From positions 103,889 through 167,888 of the forward strand of contig NZ_JAHDIU010000006.1 in assembly GCF_019891545.1 (NCBI RefSeq): DNA of 64,000 bases, given 5' to 3'. Every line of letters begins with the position of its first letter. Within the stretch, counting starts at the first letter, position 1. The stretch is from Flavobacterium coralii (GTDB taxonomy: Bacteria > Bacteroidota > Bacteroidia > Flavobacteriales > Flavobacteriaceae). A program made the translations under genes and the position numbers. Below are positions 22,836-32,340 of this stretch, piece by piece. The notes below the pieces were generated by a model. It was not told the origin of the DNA, ran no database searches, and worked only from the letters and a program-made list of their open reading frames with translations.

Positions 22836-24581
22836 TTACTTCAGTCGTATGTTCAGTTCATCAAGCTGCGCGTTATCAATTACTGATGGTGCATCTATCA
22901 TAACATCGCGCCCTGAGTTATTTTTAGGGAAGGCAATAAAATCACGTATGGTTTCCTGCCCGCCCAAAATGGCAACAAGCCTGTCAAAACCAAAAGCAAG
23001 GCCACCATGCGGCGGCGCACCATACTGAAATGCATCCATAAGGAAGCCAAACTGTGCTTTTGCCTGCTCTTCGGTAAAACCTAAATACTTAAACATAAGC
23101 TGCTGTGTAGCCTTATCATGTATCCTGATAGAGCCCCCGCCAATCTCATTACCGTTAAGCACAAGGTCATAAGCATTTGCCCTTACTTTTGCAGGTTCAG
23201 TTTCGAGCAGCGGCATATCTTCCGGTTTTGGCGAAGTAAACGGGTGGTGCATGGCGTGGAACCTTTCTGTCTCCTCGTCCCATTCCAATAATGGAAAATC
23301 CACTACCCAAAGTGGTGCAAATTCATCGGGCTTGCGTAGGCCCAAGCGCGAGGCAAGCTCCATACGTAATGTACTGAGGCGCGCACGTGTTTTATGTGCT
23401 TCTCCGCTTAGTACTAAAATAAGGTCGCCCGGCTTTGCGCCTGTAGCTTCTGCCCATTTAGCAAGGTCGGCTTCATCATAAAACTTATCTACCGATGATT
23501 TTAGTGAACCATCCTCATTATACTTTACGTAAACCATGCCGCTTGCGCCAACCTGTGGGCGCTTAACCCAATCGATAAGTGCATCTATTTCCTTTCTTGT
23601 ATAAGATGCACAGCCCGGTGCGGCAATACCCACAACCAGTTCGGCATCATTAAATACAGCAAAATCTTTATGTTGTGCTACTTCATTCAGCTCGCCAAAC
23701 TCCATCCCGAAGCGTATGTCCGGCTTATCGTTGCCATACTTACGCATGGCCTCGTCATACGTCATTCGCGGGAAAGCACCTGTTTCAACGCCTTTAAGCT
23801 CTTTCAGCAGGTGGCTCGCCAACCCTTCAAATGCCTGCATTATATCTTCCTGCTCTACAAATGCCATTTCGCAGTCTATTTGTGTAAACTCCGGCTGCCT
23901 GTCGGCGCGAAGGTCTTCATCGCGAAAACACTTTACTATCTGGAAGTATTTATCCATACCGCCCACCATAAGCAACTGCTTAAAAGTTTGCGGCGACTGT
24001 GGCAGGGCATAAAACTGGCCCGGGTTCATGCGGCTTGGCACCACAAAATCACGCGCACCTTCCGGCGTAGATTTGATAAGCACCGGTGTCTCTACCTCTA
24101 TAAATCCTTGCGCAGAAAGGTAATTGCGCACTTCCATTGCTACTTTGTGGCGAAACAGCAGGCTGTTCTTTACCGGGTTGCGGCGAATATCAAGATACCT
24201 GTATTTCATCCTCAGGTCTTCTCCGCCGTCGGTTTCATCTTCTATCGTAAACGGCGGTACTGCCGAAGGGTTAAGTATAGTAAGCTCTTTTACCAGTATC
24301 TCTATATCGCCGGTAGGCATATTCGGATTCTTGCTTTCACGCTCTATAACCGTACCCTTTACCTGTACAACAAATTCACGCCCAAGAGTACCTGCAAGGT
24401 TAAAAACCGCTTTATCAGTACGCTCCTCATCAAATATAAGCTGCGTAACCCCGTAGCGATCCCTAAGGTCTGCCCAAATGAGGAATCCTTTATCACGCGA
24501 TTTTTGTATCCACCCGGCTAATGTTACTTCCTGGTTAATATTGGCGGCTGTAAGCTCGCCGCAATTGTGGCTTCTGTACAT
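22836..24581 (-). CDS. aspS: aspartyl-tRNA synthetase
   Basis: The 581-residue class II synthetase charges tRNA-Asp. It has an N-terminal OB-fold anticodon-binding domain ([20 protein letters not shown], about 23-42). Catalytic motif 1 is near [18 protein letters not shown], motif 2 is [21 protein letters not shown] with [18 protein letters not shown], and motif 3 is [13 protein letters not shown] near the C-terminus. It also has the GAD insertion domain, which makes it the bacterial type. A -7 box lies just upstream. Confidence 0.97.
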   Translation of the reverse strand: MYRSHNCGELTAANINQEVTLAGWIQKSRDKGFLIWADLRDRYGVTQLIFDEERTDKAVFNLAGTLGREFVVQVKGTVIERESKNPNMPTGDIEILVKELTILNPSAVPPFTIEDETDGGEDLRMKYRYLDIRRNPVKNSLLFRHKVAMEVRNYLSAQGFIEVETPVLIKSTPEGARDFVVPSRMNPGQFYALPQSPQTFKQLLMVGGMDKYFQIVKCFRDEDLRADRQPEFTQIDCEMAFVEQEDIMQAFEGLASHLLKELKGVETGAFPRMTYDEAMRKYGNDKPDIRFGMEFGELNEVAQHKDFAVFNDAELVVGIAAPGCASYTRKEIDALIDWVKRPQVGASGMVYVKYNEDGSLKSSVDKFYDEADLAKWAEATGAKPGDLILVLSGEAHKTRARLSTLRMELASRLGLRKPDEFAPLWVVDFPLLEWDEETERFHAMHHPFTSPKPEDMPLLETEPAKVRANAYDLVLNGNEIGGGSIRIHDKATQQLMFKYLGFTEEQAKAQFGFLMDAFQYGAPPHGGLAFGFDRLVAILGGQETIRDFIAFPKNNSGRDVMIDAPSVIDNAQLDELNIRLK

Positions 24582-24600
24582 AGTATCAAATTTTAGAGTG

Positions 24601-24608
24601 CAAATTTA
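24601..24608 (-). promoter_or_regulatory. -7 box of aspS
   Basis: TAAATTTG on the minus strand 20 bases before the aspS start fits TAnnTTTG. No clear -33 box. Confidence 0.45.
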
Positions 24609-24662
24609 ATAACTAATGTTTTATTATGATGTAACAGCAAACATTTAATGTAAAGATTATTA

Positions 24663-25682
24663 CTACTGCTTAACAATATTGAAATCAATTTTAAAGACAT
24701 TTTTTATTGCCTGATCGCCTAGATTATCGAAAAAGCTTTTAGAGCCATACCTGATGTCAAATTTCACCCTGTCCAGCTCCAGGCTGCCGTAATAACCGCT
24801 TTTAGAACGCTGCATAGTAAACATCACTTTTTCAGTTTTGTTTTTAATGGTTATTTCACCTTCAACTTCATACACATCCTTTCGCACCATTTTAGAATTT
24901 ATAATATTTAAAACAGCTTCAGGATATTTTGCCACATTAAAAAAGTCGTCTCCTTTCAGGTGTTCCTGCAATGTTTTGTCATTATGGGTTATGGTTGTTA
25001 AATCAATTACAAATTTACCTGACTTTATTCTGTCATCGGCAATTTTCATTTTACCATATTTTAATTTCACACTACCTGTCAGGCTGTAATTCCCTCCCTC
25101 TCCATAACCCGTCCATTCAACAGTGCTTTTCTTTGTATCAGCTAAAAAAACTTCAACATTCTCCGAAACTAAATCGGCTTCAGTTTCAATAAGGGCAAGA
25201 CCTTTAAAGAGTTTGCCTGCCTTATTTCTGGCTATATAATACCACAATGCATCTCCTGCAAATAACTCTTCCGATTTTCGCCAGCTTGCAGGATCAGTAT
25301 ACACTACATCTTTTTTGAGAATGGCATTGGGGCAATTGTAATATTTTTCAAAATCCTGCGGTGTATATGCAACCCGGTGATACCATCCCGCATCAGTATA
25401 TATGTAGCTGCCATACTCAACAATTTCTAAATCTTCATACATTGCCTTTACAGCCGTGTCGTGCTTCCATATATAAATATTATCTTCAAACTCTGCCAAA
25501 GTAGGGTTAGGAGAATGCGTCCCCAAAATACCAATATTGATACCTCTCAGTTTCTCAGGCAAAATACGGTTTGGTTCGCTGGTTATTTTAGCATGATCTA
25601 AAGTATAGGTACTATATAGCCTGCCTGAGAGTGATAGGACTGCAACTAAAATTACTGTTTTGAATACATCATTGACTTTCAT
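24663..25682 (-). CDS. exported YceI-domain protein with an extra N-terminal region
   Basis: Of the 339 residues the last 160 (about 178-339) form a YceI lipocalin-like domain: TKKSTVEWTGYGEGGNYSLTG at its start, then GDDFFNVAKYPEAVL, and EVEGEITIKNKTEKV. The first 175 residues follow a signal peptide (hydrophobic core about 8-20) and include LPEKLRGINIGILGTHSP and DLEIVEYGSYIYTDAGWYHRV. I do not recognise that part. YceI domains bind isoprenoid-type molecules in the periplasm. The front half may be a second binding or scaffold domain. Confidence 0.8.
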   Translation of the reverse strand: MKVNDVFKTVILVAVLSLSGRLYSTYTLDHAKITSEPNRILPEKLRGINIGILGTHSPNPTLAEFEDNIYIWKHDTAVKAMYEDLEIVEYGSYIYTDAGWYHRVAYTPQDFEKYYNCPNAILKKDVVYTDPASWRKSEELFAGDALWYYIARNKAGKLFKGLALIETEADLVSENVEVFLADTKKSTVEWTGYGEGGNYSLTGSVKLKYGKMKIADDRIKSGKFVIDLTTITHNDKTLQEHLKGDDFFNVAKYPEAVLNIINSKMVRKDVYEVEGEITIKNKTEKVMFTMQRSKSGYYGSLELDRVKFDIRYGSKSFFDNLGDQAIKNVFKIDFNIVKQ

Positions 25683-25860
25683 AACTACAAGGCTTTAAAA
25701 TTCATATCCAAAACTAAAGGCTTTGCTTATCTCAAAAAATCTCGATACGATAAACTCAATATAGTTACGGTTAGTTGTTCACAGCCTTATAATGCATTTC
25801 GCCGGAATTAAAACGCAGTTAATACATAAATAAGTAAATTGCCCTGTTAAATAATTCTGT

Positions 25861-26880
25861 ATGCCTTCTTTATTTCCGGGTAATAAGCGGTTGATGATTC
25901 TGTTTGCTTTCTACGTTTTATTCGGAGGGATGTATTGGATTGCCAACTCATACCAAACCAATTTTGAATATAATTTTTGGAGGGAAGCAATTCTTGATTA
26001 CGCACTTAAAGCCTTACTTACCATTCCGGTATGGTGGTTAATTTTTAAAGTACTTAAAAAAAGTACGCCCCTTTTACGTCTTTTAGCACACATGCTTTTA
26101 TGCCCTTTATATGTAATAGTATGGTTTATACTTTACAGGGTGGTTGCCCAAAGCATAGGGCTGGCATACCTGCAAGGCTATGGAGCTGTTTGGGATATTT
26201 ATATACCCACTCTTTTTTACTTTATTCAGTTTGGCTTTTTTCATGCTTATGAGTACTGGAATAATTACCAGCAGCAAATATTTAAAGAACACGAGATAAT
26301 ACAAAGTGCCCGCATTGCAGAGATTAACACCTTAAAAGCGCAGCTTGAACCCCATTTTTTATTCAATACATTAAACTCTATAAATGCTACCATAGCTCAT
26401 GATAATGAACCTGCAAGGGAACTGATAGCTAAACTTGCTGAAAATTTCAGGTATGTTATAAGCACCGGCAGTAAAGAATATGTAACTTTAAAAGAAGACA
26501 TTGACTTTATAAAAAATTGCTTAGAGTTAGAACAAATTAGATTTAACGACAGGCTGAAAGTTACCTATAATGTAGATGCTAACCTTATGCATCATAATGT
26601 TCCCCCCATGATACTACAGCCGCTGATAGAAAATGCAATAAAGCACGGCATAGCCAAAAGCGTTGAGGGAGGTGAAATAATTATTTCTATTTTTAAAGTA
26701 GAAAACAATATAGTATTTGATATAACCAACACTATGGAAACTGCAGCAATTGTTGATAATAAGGACACAGGTATAGGTTTGAGCAATACAAAAAAGCGTT
26801 TGGCAATGCTATATGGCGAAGAACTGTCTCTAAATATTGGCAAATACAGGGCACAGGTTACATTCAAAATACCAATTTAA
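25861..26880 (+). CDS. LytS-like sensor histidine kinase
   Basis: The protein has 339 residues with four predicted membrane helices (about 10-28, 42-60, 68-90, 110-128). A HisKA-like phosphoacceptor follows, as LKAQLEPHFLFNTLNS (about 157-172), and a HATPase_c domain follows with NAIKHG (about 256-261) and GIGLSNTKKRL (about 304-314). It belongs to the LytS/YehU class that pairs with LytTR regulators. The downstream response regulator starts directly after its stop, so they form a two-gene operon. The sensed signal is not known. Confidence 0.93.
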   Translation: MPSLFPGNKRLMILFAFYVLFGGMYWIANSYQTNFEYNFWREAILDYALKALLTIPVWWLIFKVLKKSTPLLRLLAHMLLCPLYVIVWFILYRVVAQSIGLAYLQGYGAVWDIYIPTLFYFIQFGFFHAYEYWNNYQQQIFKEHEIIQSARIAEINTLKAQLEPHFLFNTLNSINATIAHDNEPARELIAKLAENFRYVISTGSKEYVTLKEDIDFIKNCLELEQIRFNDRLKVTYNVDANLMHHNVPPMILQPLIENAIKHGIAKSVEGGEIIISIFKVENNIVFDITNTMETAAIVDNKDTGIGLSNTKKRLAMLYGEELSLNIGKYRAQVTFKIPI

Positions 26881-27609
26881 ATGGAGGCAATAAAAGTAGT
26901 TATAGTAGATGATGAAATTTTGGCAAGAAACCTGCTGAAAGAATATCTTGCAGCCTACAAGAATTTTGTTTTGATTGCTGAATGCAAAAATGGAAATGAA
27001 GCCATAGGTGTAATAAACGCGCTAAAGCCTGACCTTGTTTTTTTAGATGTACAAATGCCGGGCATTAATGGTTTTGCTGTTTTAAATGAGCTTGAAGTAA
27101 TACCAAAAATAATATTTTCTACGGCTTATGAAGAGTATGCCATTAAAGCTTTTAATGTAAATGCTATTGATTATTTACTGAAGCCTTACACTAAACAACG
27201 TTTTGCCGATGCCATACAAAAAGCTGCAACTATTAATAATCCGTATAATATAGAAAAACTTTTAGAGACAGTAAGCTATAAAGCTTATACTGATAATGTA
27301 TTGGTGCAAAAAGGCTACACACTGATAAATTTGCCGGTATCAGAAATAGTTTATATAGAAGCGCAGAATGATTATGCTTTTGTACATACTGCAAAAGATG
27401 CATATATAACGCAAAAAGGAATCGGCGAGATTGAAAAAAAACTTGATCCTGACAAATTTATAAGGGTGCACCGCTCTTTTATTGTTGCCTTTAACCATAT
27501 AGCCGAAATACAAAAAGACACCGGCGGTTACAGAATACTGACAGCAAATGGTAAAAAAATAAACGTTAGCAGGAGCTATGCCGGCGTTATATCAGCACTA
27601 AAATTGTAG
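26881..27609 (+). CDS. LytTR-family response regulator
   Basis: The protein is 242 residues. A receiver domain (about 1-120) has the phosphoaccepting aspartate in LVFLDVQMPGINGF (about 56) and DDEILAR at the start. A LytTR DNA-binding domain (about 140-242) follows, with VSEIVYIEAQNDYAFVHT and FIRVHRSFIVAFNHIAEI. It sits immediately after the kinase gene (stop and start adjacent) and would be phosphorylated by it. Target genes are not visible from the sequence, but the DNA-binding domain would recognise a direct-repeat site of the LytTR type. Confidence 0.95.
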   Translation: MEAIKVVIVDDEILARNLLKEYLAAYKNFVLIAECKNGNEAIGVINALKPDLVFLDVQMPGINGFAVLNELEVIPKIIFSTAYEEYAIKAFNVNAIDYLLKPYTKQRFADAIQKAATINNPYNIEKLLETVSYKAYTDNVLVQKGYTLINLPVSEIVYIEAQNDYAFVHTAKDAYITQKGIGEIEKKLDPDKFIRVHRSFIVAFNHIAEIQKDTGGYRILTANGKKINVSRSYAGVISALKL

Positions 27610-27660
27610 TTTACATTATAAACAGTTGCAATAAGTCAGCAGTTGCATCTCTGCTCTACC

Positions 27661-28209
27661 CTATCTTTTACTTTTATCTGTTTCGGTAAAAGATTCAATC
27701 ATTGCCTCCATATCTTTATGCAGCTTATCCTTTCTGTCAAGGCTTGTCCATGTACTAATCTGATAGTAATTATTGCGCCCTTCAATAAATGCCACCATCC
27801 AATAAGCTTTTACTCCTTCAGCAGTACCGCTAAAATCAACAATCTTTGCGTTTAGCCCGTTAATCTGCTTATCAGTAAAACTTGGCACACTTATAAATTC
27901 AACATTGTCGGCAATACCTGTTGTAAGTAATTTGGCATAACCGTTCAGGTCATCAGTATAATCATCTTCAAGCCCGTTGTCATAAATTGCATTACCAAGA
28001 TTTTCTTTTGGTTCATCAAAAACCATTACATAAATGTCATTAACTATGCTTTGGTATTGTAAAGAAGCATCTTCGCTAAGGTCGGTTACTTCGCTCATAT
28101 AACCGGGAAGTTCTATTGTATAAAGATGTTTTTTATTTACAACCTGCTTTTCAGTTCCACATGCTGCTATAATAAATGTAAACAGTACTAAAAGTAAAAT
28201 CTTTCTCAT
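27661..28209 (-). CDS. lipoprotein of unknown function
   Basis: A 182-residue protein with a lipoprotein signal (lipobox IAAC at about residues 14-17). The remainder is about 165 residues with the segments TIELPGYMSEVTDLSEDASLQY and FTDKQINGLNAKIVDF, and a C-terminal helix IESFTETDKSKR. The pattern of a beta-strand-rich start followed by a helical end resembles periplasmic PsbP/MOG1-like lipoproteins that bind membranes, but I cannot place it firmly. It runs toward the LytTR gene. Confidence 0.8.
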   Translation of the reverse strand: MRKILLLVLFTFIIAACGTEKQVVNKKHLYTIELPGYMSEVTDLSEDASLQYQSIVNDIYVMVFDEPKENLGNAIYDNGLEDDYTDDLNGYAKLLTTGIADNVEFISVPSFTDKQINGLNAKIVDFSGTAEGVKAYWMVAFIEGRNNYYQISTWTSLDRKDKLHKDMEAMIESFTETDKSKR

Positions 28210-28313
28210 AGAATTTTATATAATTAGCCTGCAAAATAGCAGAATTTATACAAACTATACTCTTATGAGTTGCATTTTTTAACATTGAACGGAAAGGTTC
28301 ATACATTAAAAAA

Positions 28314-28332
28314 AGTATTTTTACAAAATACT
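28314..28332. promoter_or_regulatory. 19-bp palindrome at the promoter of the tlpA pair
   Basis: AGTATTTT and AAAATACT form a perfect 8-bp inverted repeat with a 3-base spacer, 14 bases before the first TlpA start codon. It overlaps a possible -7 box (TATTTTTA), so a repressor could bind here. Confidence 0.35.
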
Positions 28333-28346
28333 AACACTGCAACACA

Positions 28347-29339
28347 ATGAAAAAATTACTTTACATGCTGCTGTTTGTAACCTGTACTGCCTTTGCACAG
28401 GAAGTTAAGGTACCGTTTAATGCACAGATAGAAAACCGCAATAGCGACACCTTATACATACGCTCACGAACCGCACAAAAAATTATTACTGCCGATAAAA
28501 ATGGGAATTATAAAGAAACCCTAAGCATAAATCCGGGCCTGTACCAGCTTTATGATGGTAAAGAATATGCTATGCTATATCTTGATGAAGGCTATGACCT
28601 GAGCATGAAGCTGGATGCACAGCGCTTTGACGAAAGCATAACCTTTGCCGGCAAAGGCGCTGCCGAAAACAACTGGCTTGCCAAAAAAATGCTTGCCGAT
28701 GAAGCATTCAGGGAAAAGCTGGATGACCTGCCTGATGATGCTGATGAAGTTAATAAAATGATTGGCGACAGGGTAAGGGATTTACGCTCAAGCTTAGAGA
28801 ACCCGGAAATGGGCGCAGACTTTAAACAGATGATGATTAATGTGCTGATACAGGAACAACAGCAATTACAGGCAATAGCCGACCGCTTCAGGGAAGAACA
28901 AAAAATGCAGGGTAAGCCATCTGCTGTATTTACAGGTTATGAAAACCATAAAGGCGGCACAAGCAGCCTTGCCGATTTTAAAGGCAAATATGTTTATATA
29001 GATGTATGGGCCACATGGTGCGGGCCGTGCCGCAAAGAAATTCCTTACTTAAAGCAGGTTGAAGAGCAATACCACGATAAAAATATTGTTTTTGTAAGCA
29101 TATCTGTAGATAAGGAAAAAGACCACGGGAAGTGGAAAAGCATGGTTAAAAAAGAAGAGCTTGGCGGCGTTCAGCTGATTGCTGATAAAGACTGGAAATC
29201 TGATTTTATTATGGCTTACGGCATACGCTCTATACCGCGCTTTATACTGATAGACCCGCAAGGTAAAATTGTACGCTCTGATGCACCGAGGCCAAGCGAC
29301 CCGAAACTGAAAAAATTACTTGACAAACTACTTAAATAA
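28347..29339 (+). CDS. TlpA-like thiol:disulfide protein 1 (exported)
   Basis: This 330-residue protein has a signal peptide (about 1-17), a beta-sheet-rich N-terminal domain (about 20-110, DUF4369-like) and a central helical segment. The C-terminal thioredoxin fold (about 195-330) has active site WATWCGPCRKEIPYL and the cis-Pro motif GIRSIPRFILID. Such proteins reduce or oxidise cysteine pairs in the periplasm, and several Bacteroidota copies sit beside other metal or cytochrome genes. It is followed after 3 bases by a paralogue with nearly the same length and layout. Confidence 0.9.
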   Translation: MKKLLYMLLFVTCTAFAQEVKVPFNAQIENRNSDTLYIRSRTAQKIITADKNGNYKETLSINPGLYQLYDGKEYAMLYLDEGYDLSMKLDAQRFDESITFAGKGAAENNWLAKKMLADEAFREKLDDLPDDADEVNKMIGDRVRDLRSSLENPEMGADFKQMMINVLIQEQQQLQAIADRFREEQKMQGKPSAVFTGYENHKGGTSSLADFKGKYVYIDVWATWCGPCRKEIPYLKQVEEQYHDKNIVFVSISVDKEKDHGKWKSMVKKEELGGVQLIADKDWKSDFIMAYGIRSIPRFILIDPQGKIVRSDAPRPSDPKLKKLLDKLLK

Positions 29340-29342
29340 GCT

Positions 29343-30329
29343 ATGAAATATTTATTACTGCTACTTACCTGTGCCGGGGCTTTTGCTCAGGCGGATATTA
29401 AAAACTTTAAGGGCACCATTAAAAATGCGGATGCCGACTCTGTTTATGTTAAAAGTGTGCGAGGATGGCAACAGGGCTATGCCTTAGATAAAAAAGGCCA
29501 TTTTGAAGGCAGGCTGCAACAGGGAATGGGCTTTTTCACCCTTTACTATAAAGACAAAGAACAGCCGCTTTACCTAACCAACGATACGGATATAAATTTT
29601 ACAGCAGACGCCAATAAATGGGAAAACACAGTTTCTTTTGAAGGTAAAGGCGCGAATGAGAATAATTTTCTGGCTGAAATGACACGCGATAAAGAAAATC
29701 TGATTGAACGTTTTACAAAAGGCGGAGATGACGTAGCTATTAAGGCTGAAGCGGAAAAACTTACGGCTGAATGGGAGAATAAGCTGAAAGCATCTGACTA
29801 TGATTTCTTTTATAAGAATATGGTAAAAAACATCTTTATAGGCATCCAAAATAAAAACCTGCCTGATGAAATTGCAAAAATGTCAAAAATAAGAAGTTTG
29901 GAAAGTAAGGCTTCGCCGGGATTCAGCTTTAAGAGTGTTGACGGTAAAACGGTTACTCTTTCTGACTTTAAAGGTAAGTATGTTTATATTGATGTATGGG
30001 CTACCTGGTGCGGCCCATGCAGGCAGCAGATACCGCACCTACAGGAAATGGAAGAAAAATACAGCGGCAAAAATATTGCCTTTATCAGCATTTCGGTAGA
30101 TAAGGAAAAAGACCTTGAAAAGTGGCAGGAAATGGTTAAAAGCGAAAACCTGGGTGGCGTTCAGCTGATTGCCGATAAAGACTGGAAATCTGACTTTATA
30201 ACGGCTTATGGCATAAAATCTATCCCGCGTTTTATATTAATAGACCCAAAAGGTAACGTGGTGAAAGCAGATGCACCGCGCCCTTCTGACAGTGCCATTA
30301 ATGTTATGCTTGATAAACTGCTGAAGTAA
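29343..30329 (+). CDS. TlpA-like thiol:disulfide protein 2 (exported, tandem paralogue)
   Basis: This 328-residue protein has the same order of parts as its neighbour: signal peptide, DUF4369-like beta domain (about 18-110), helical region, and thioredoxin fold with WATWCGPCRQQIPHL and cis-Pro GIKSIPRFILID. The C-terminal halves are strongly similar between the copies (for example GGVQLIADKDWKSDFI in both), the N-terminal halves much less so. A local duplication followed by divergence of the substrate-facing domain is likely. Confidence 0.9.
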   Translation: MKYLLLLLTCAGAFAQADIKNFKGTIKNADADSVYVKSVRGWQQGYALDKKGHFEGRLQQGMGFFTLYYKDKEQPLYLTNDTDINFTADANKWENTVSFEGKGANENNFLAEMTRDKENLIERFTKGGDDVAIKAEAEKLTAEWENKLKASDYDFFYKNMVKNIFIGIQNKNLPDEIAKMSKIRSLESKASPGFSFKSVDGKTVTLSDFKGKYVYIDVWATWCGPCRQQIPHLQEMEEKYSGKNIAFISISVDKEKDLEKWQEMVKSENLGGVQLIADKDWKSDFITAYGIKSIPRFILIDPKGNVVKADAPRPSDSAINVMLDKLLK

Positions 30330-30356
30330 ATCAGCAACGCCAACAGAATGGATAAA

Positions 30357-31760
30357 TTAGTAGTCAATCCTGTCTATAGTAAAGACATCTGATTTTTTAT
30401 CCATATAAATGTAAGACATAGCTTCTGTACCAAAACACGCACTGAAGTTTTTTATGGACTTATTCTCTACAAACTGGCTGGTCATCTTCTGTTTATCAAC
30501 ATAAAGATAATCGGTATCACTGTCAGAGCCCTGCTCCATAAGTTTCAAATCACCATCAAGCGGAATGGTAAATGATAGGTCTTCTTCAGCAGGTAAAACA
30601 AAATACGGCACATTATAACTATCCGGGCTCGGCCCGCGGTATATGTTCATATTCCTTATATGGTTCTGCATCATTTGCTGCTGCTGTTGCATCATCATTT
30701 GCTGCTGCCACATAAAATTATGAAAGAACCACCAGTCGTAATAATAGTAAGTATTAATATCTACAGCATCTACACGAAGGCTGTAATTGTTGCCAAACCT
30801 GTTAACGGTAAGCGTTGGCTTCATGTCGCTTTTATGAATTTTTTTCAGGTATTTATCAATATCCTTTCCGCCCATATACTTGTCAAGATCTTCTTTAAGC
30901 GAAAAAGAAGCCTGTTTCTCGCCGTTTGCAATGGCCAAAATATTTATTGTTAAAGCCTTCTTATCACTATTCATGGCAAACAGCCTGTTGCCATTTATAA
31001 AAGATGATAATTGTTTGTAATTTTCTTTATACACTTCATACTGCGTTAACCTGGCCTTGCCTGTCTTGCTATCAATTATAAGTGCCTTGGTAGTATGGTT
31101 TACCTTGTCGTCATTCGTAATAATAATACTGTCGTCTTCAAAATATACGCGTGTAGATTTTAGAGAACCATTCTTCACATACTCCTGTGTGTTAATAACA
31201 TCACTACCCATTCGCAGCATACCGTTATATTCTGTTGCTGTTTCTTTATCAAGGGGTACGGGTAAGGTAGTAATTTCGCTACCATTTTTTATAATTTGGA
31301 GTACCAGGTCATCACCTTTTGGTGCTTCATGCAAAATCAGTGTCCTGTTATCATCAAAAAAAGTGGCTACTGCCACATCAAAGCCTTCAACCTTTTTATT
31401 GTTGATGCTCCCATTCATAATGTTATAATCTATAACAAGCAATTCGCCCTTGCCCTGAGATATAGCTGTAATTGCGCCGTTATATATATGAGCCGCAGTA
31501 AAATTGGGTTTATCGGCTACTGATGTTTGTGTCATCTTGATAACATTACCCGAACTGTCCGCGAAGAACGGGATAACATCATAGTCGCGAGAATCGCGGT
31601 TCTTGGCAACAATTATGTGAAAAGAACTGCCTCCTGCAAGATTGAAAGAATAAGTATTTTCAGGCTTTTGGTTTTCTGCAAGACTATAAGTGAGTCCACC
31701 GCCTGCAACACAAATACTTGTAAATAAGAATATTACGGATACAAACAGAAACTTTTTCAT
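30357..31760 (-). CDS. exported protein of unknown function with a Met/Gln-rich segment
   Basis: This 467-residue protein has a signal peptide (about 1-18) and then a long beta-rich region with many YxxD and charged loops. Around residues 350-370 is a striking low-complexity stretch of Met and Gln (WQQQMMMQQQQQMM), preceded by aromatic residues (TYYYYDWWFF). I find no known domain. Met-rich stretches can bind copper(I), but nothing else here says so. It lies between the TlpA pair and the MORN-repeat gene, facing left. Confidence 0.78.
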   Translation of the reverse strand: MKKFLFVSVIFLFTSICVAGGGLTYSLAENQKPENTYSFNLAGGSSFHIIVAKNRDSRDYDVIPFFADSSGNVIKMTQTSVADKPNFTAAHIYNGAITAISQGKGELLVIDYNIMNGSINNKKVEGFDVAVATFFDDNRTLILHEAPKGDDLVLQIIKNGSEITTLPVPLDKETATEYNGMLRMGSDVINTQEYVKNGSLKSTRVYFEDDSIIITNDDKVNHTTKALIIDSKTGKARLTQYEVYKENYKQLSSFINGNRLFAMNSDKKALTINILAIANGEKQASFSLKEDLDKYMGGKDIDKYLKKIHKSDMKPTLTVNRFGNNYSLRVDAVDINTYYYYDWWFFHNFMWQQQMMMQQQQQMMQNHIRNMNIYRGPSPDSYNVPYFVLPAEEDLSFTIPLDGDLKLMEQGSDSDTDYLYVDKQKMTSQFVENKSIKNFSACFGTEAMSYIYMDKKSDVFTIDRIDY

Positions 31761-31879
31761 AAAGATGATTATGTTAGCCGGCTAATATAAATAAATAAGC
31801 TAACATAGCTAAAATGTTAAATTATATTCAATGTTACCAAATTGTTAAGCGAATATATATTTAATGTAAATTAATTTCC

Positions 31880-31887
31880 TATATTTG
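31880..31887 (+). promoter_or_regulatory. -7 box of the MORN-repeat gene
   Basis: TATATTTG on the plus strand, 36 bases before the ATG at 31923, fits TAnnTTTG exactly. Confidence 0.5.
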
Positions 31888-31922
31888 TTATAGATAATTT
31901 ACGAACTAAACACAAAACGGAT

Positions 31923-32270
31923 ATGAAGAAGATTATAATAGCTGCGTTGATGTTGTCTGCAGGCGTTTTGTCAGCACAAGAGATAAAGCCAAAATATGAA
32001 ATAGTTAACCAAATGGTTAAAGCCACTTATTACCATGATAATGGCAACATTAAAATGGAAGGTTTTTATAAAGATGGAAAGCTTCACGGGAAGTGGGTTT
32101 CATTTAATGAAGACGGAAGCAAGCAGGCTTTAGGCGAATACGAAAATGGCACTAAAACCGGAAAATGGTTTTTTTGGAACGATGTTACCCTAAACGAGGT
32201 TGATTATACCGACAGCAGGGTGGCCGATGTAAAAACATGGTCGCGTGATGCGGTAGTGCTTAACAAGTAA
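31923..32270 (+). CDS. exported MORN-repeat (YwqK-like) protein
   Basis: The 115-residue protein has a signal peptide (about 1-18, ending SAQE) and two to three MORN-type repeats: KATYYHDNGNIKMEGFYKDG, then KLHGKWVSFNEDGSKQALGE, then YENGTKTGKWFFWND. This repeat type (YwqK antitoxin-like) is a frequent small exported module in Flavobacteriaceae. No toxin partner gene is adjacent, so a toxin-antitoxin role is not supported here. A TATATTTG promoter box precedes it and a hairpin terminator follows. Confidence 0.85.
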   Translation: MKKIIIAALMLSAGVLSAQEIKPKYEIVNQMVKATYYHDNGNIKMEGFYKDGKLHGKWVSFNEDGSKQALGEYENGTKTGKWFFWNDVTLNEVDYTDSRVADVKTWSRDAVVLNK

Positions 32271-32300
32271 AATATAGACTATACCGTAGGGTATGGTTGA

Positions 32301-32340
32301 AAGGCTGTTGCTTATGTAGTAACAGCCTTATTTCTTTTTA
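32301..32340 (+). terminator. terminator of the MORN-repeat gene
   Basis: AAGGCTGTT and AACAGCCTT pair around an 11-base loop, followed by a T-rich tract (about 329-339). It overlaps the 3' end of the convergent PepSY gene. Confidence 0.6.

Noticed and set aside
23670-24521. 283-codon plus-strand frame opposite aspS
   Set aside because: Antisense to a strongly conserved synthetase and rich in Arg, His and Tyr, as expected for a shadow frame.
31923-32270. Toxin-antitoxin system suggested by the YwqK-like repeats
   Set aside because: The protein has a signal peptide and no toxin partner lies next to it, so a MORN-repeat exported protein is the safer call.
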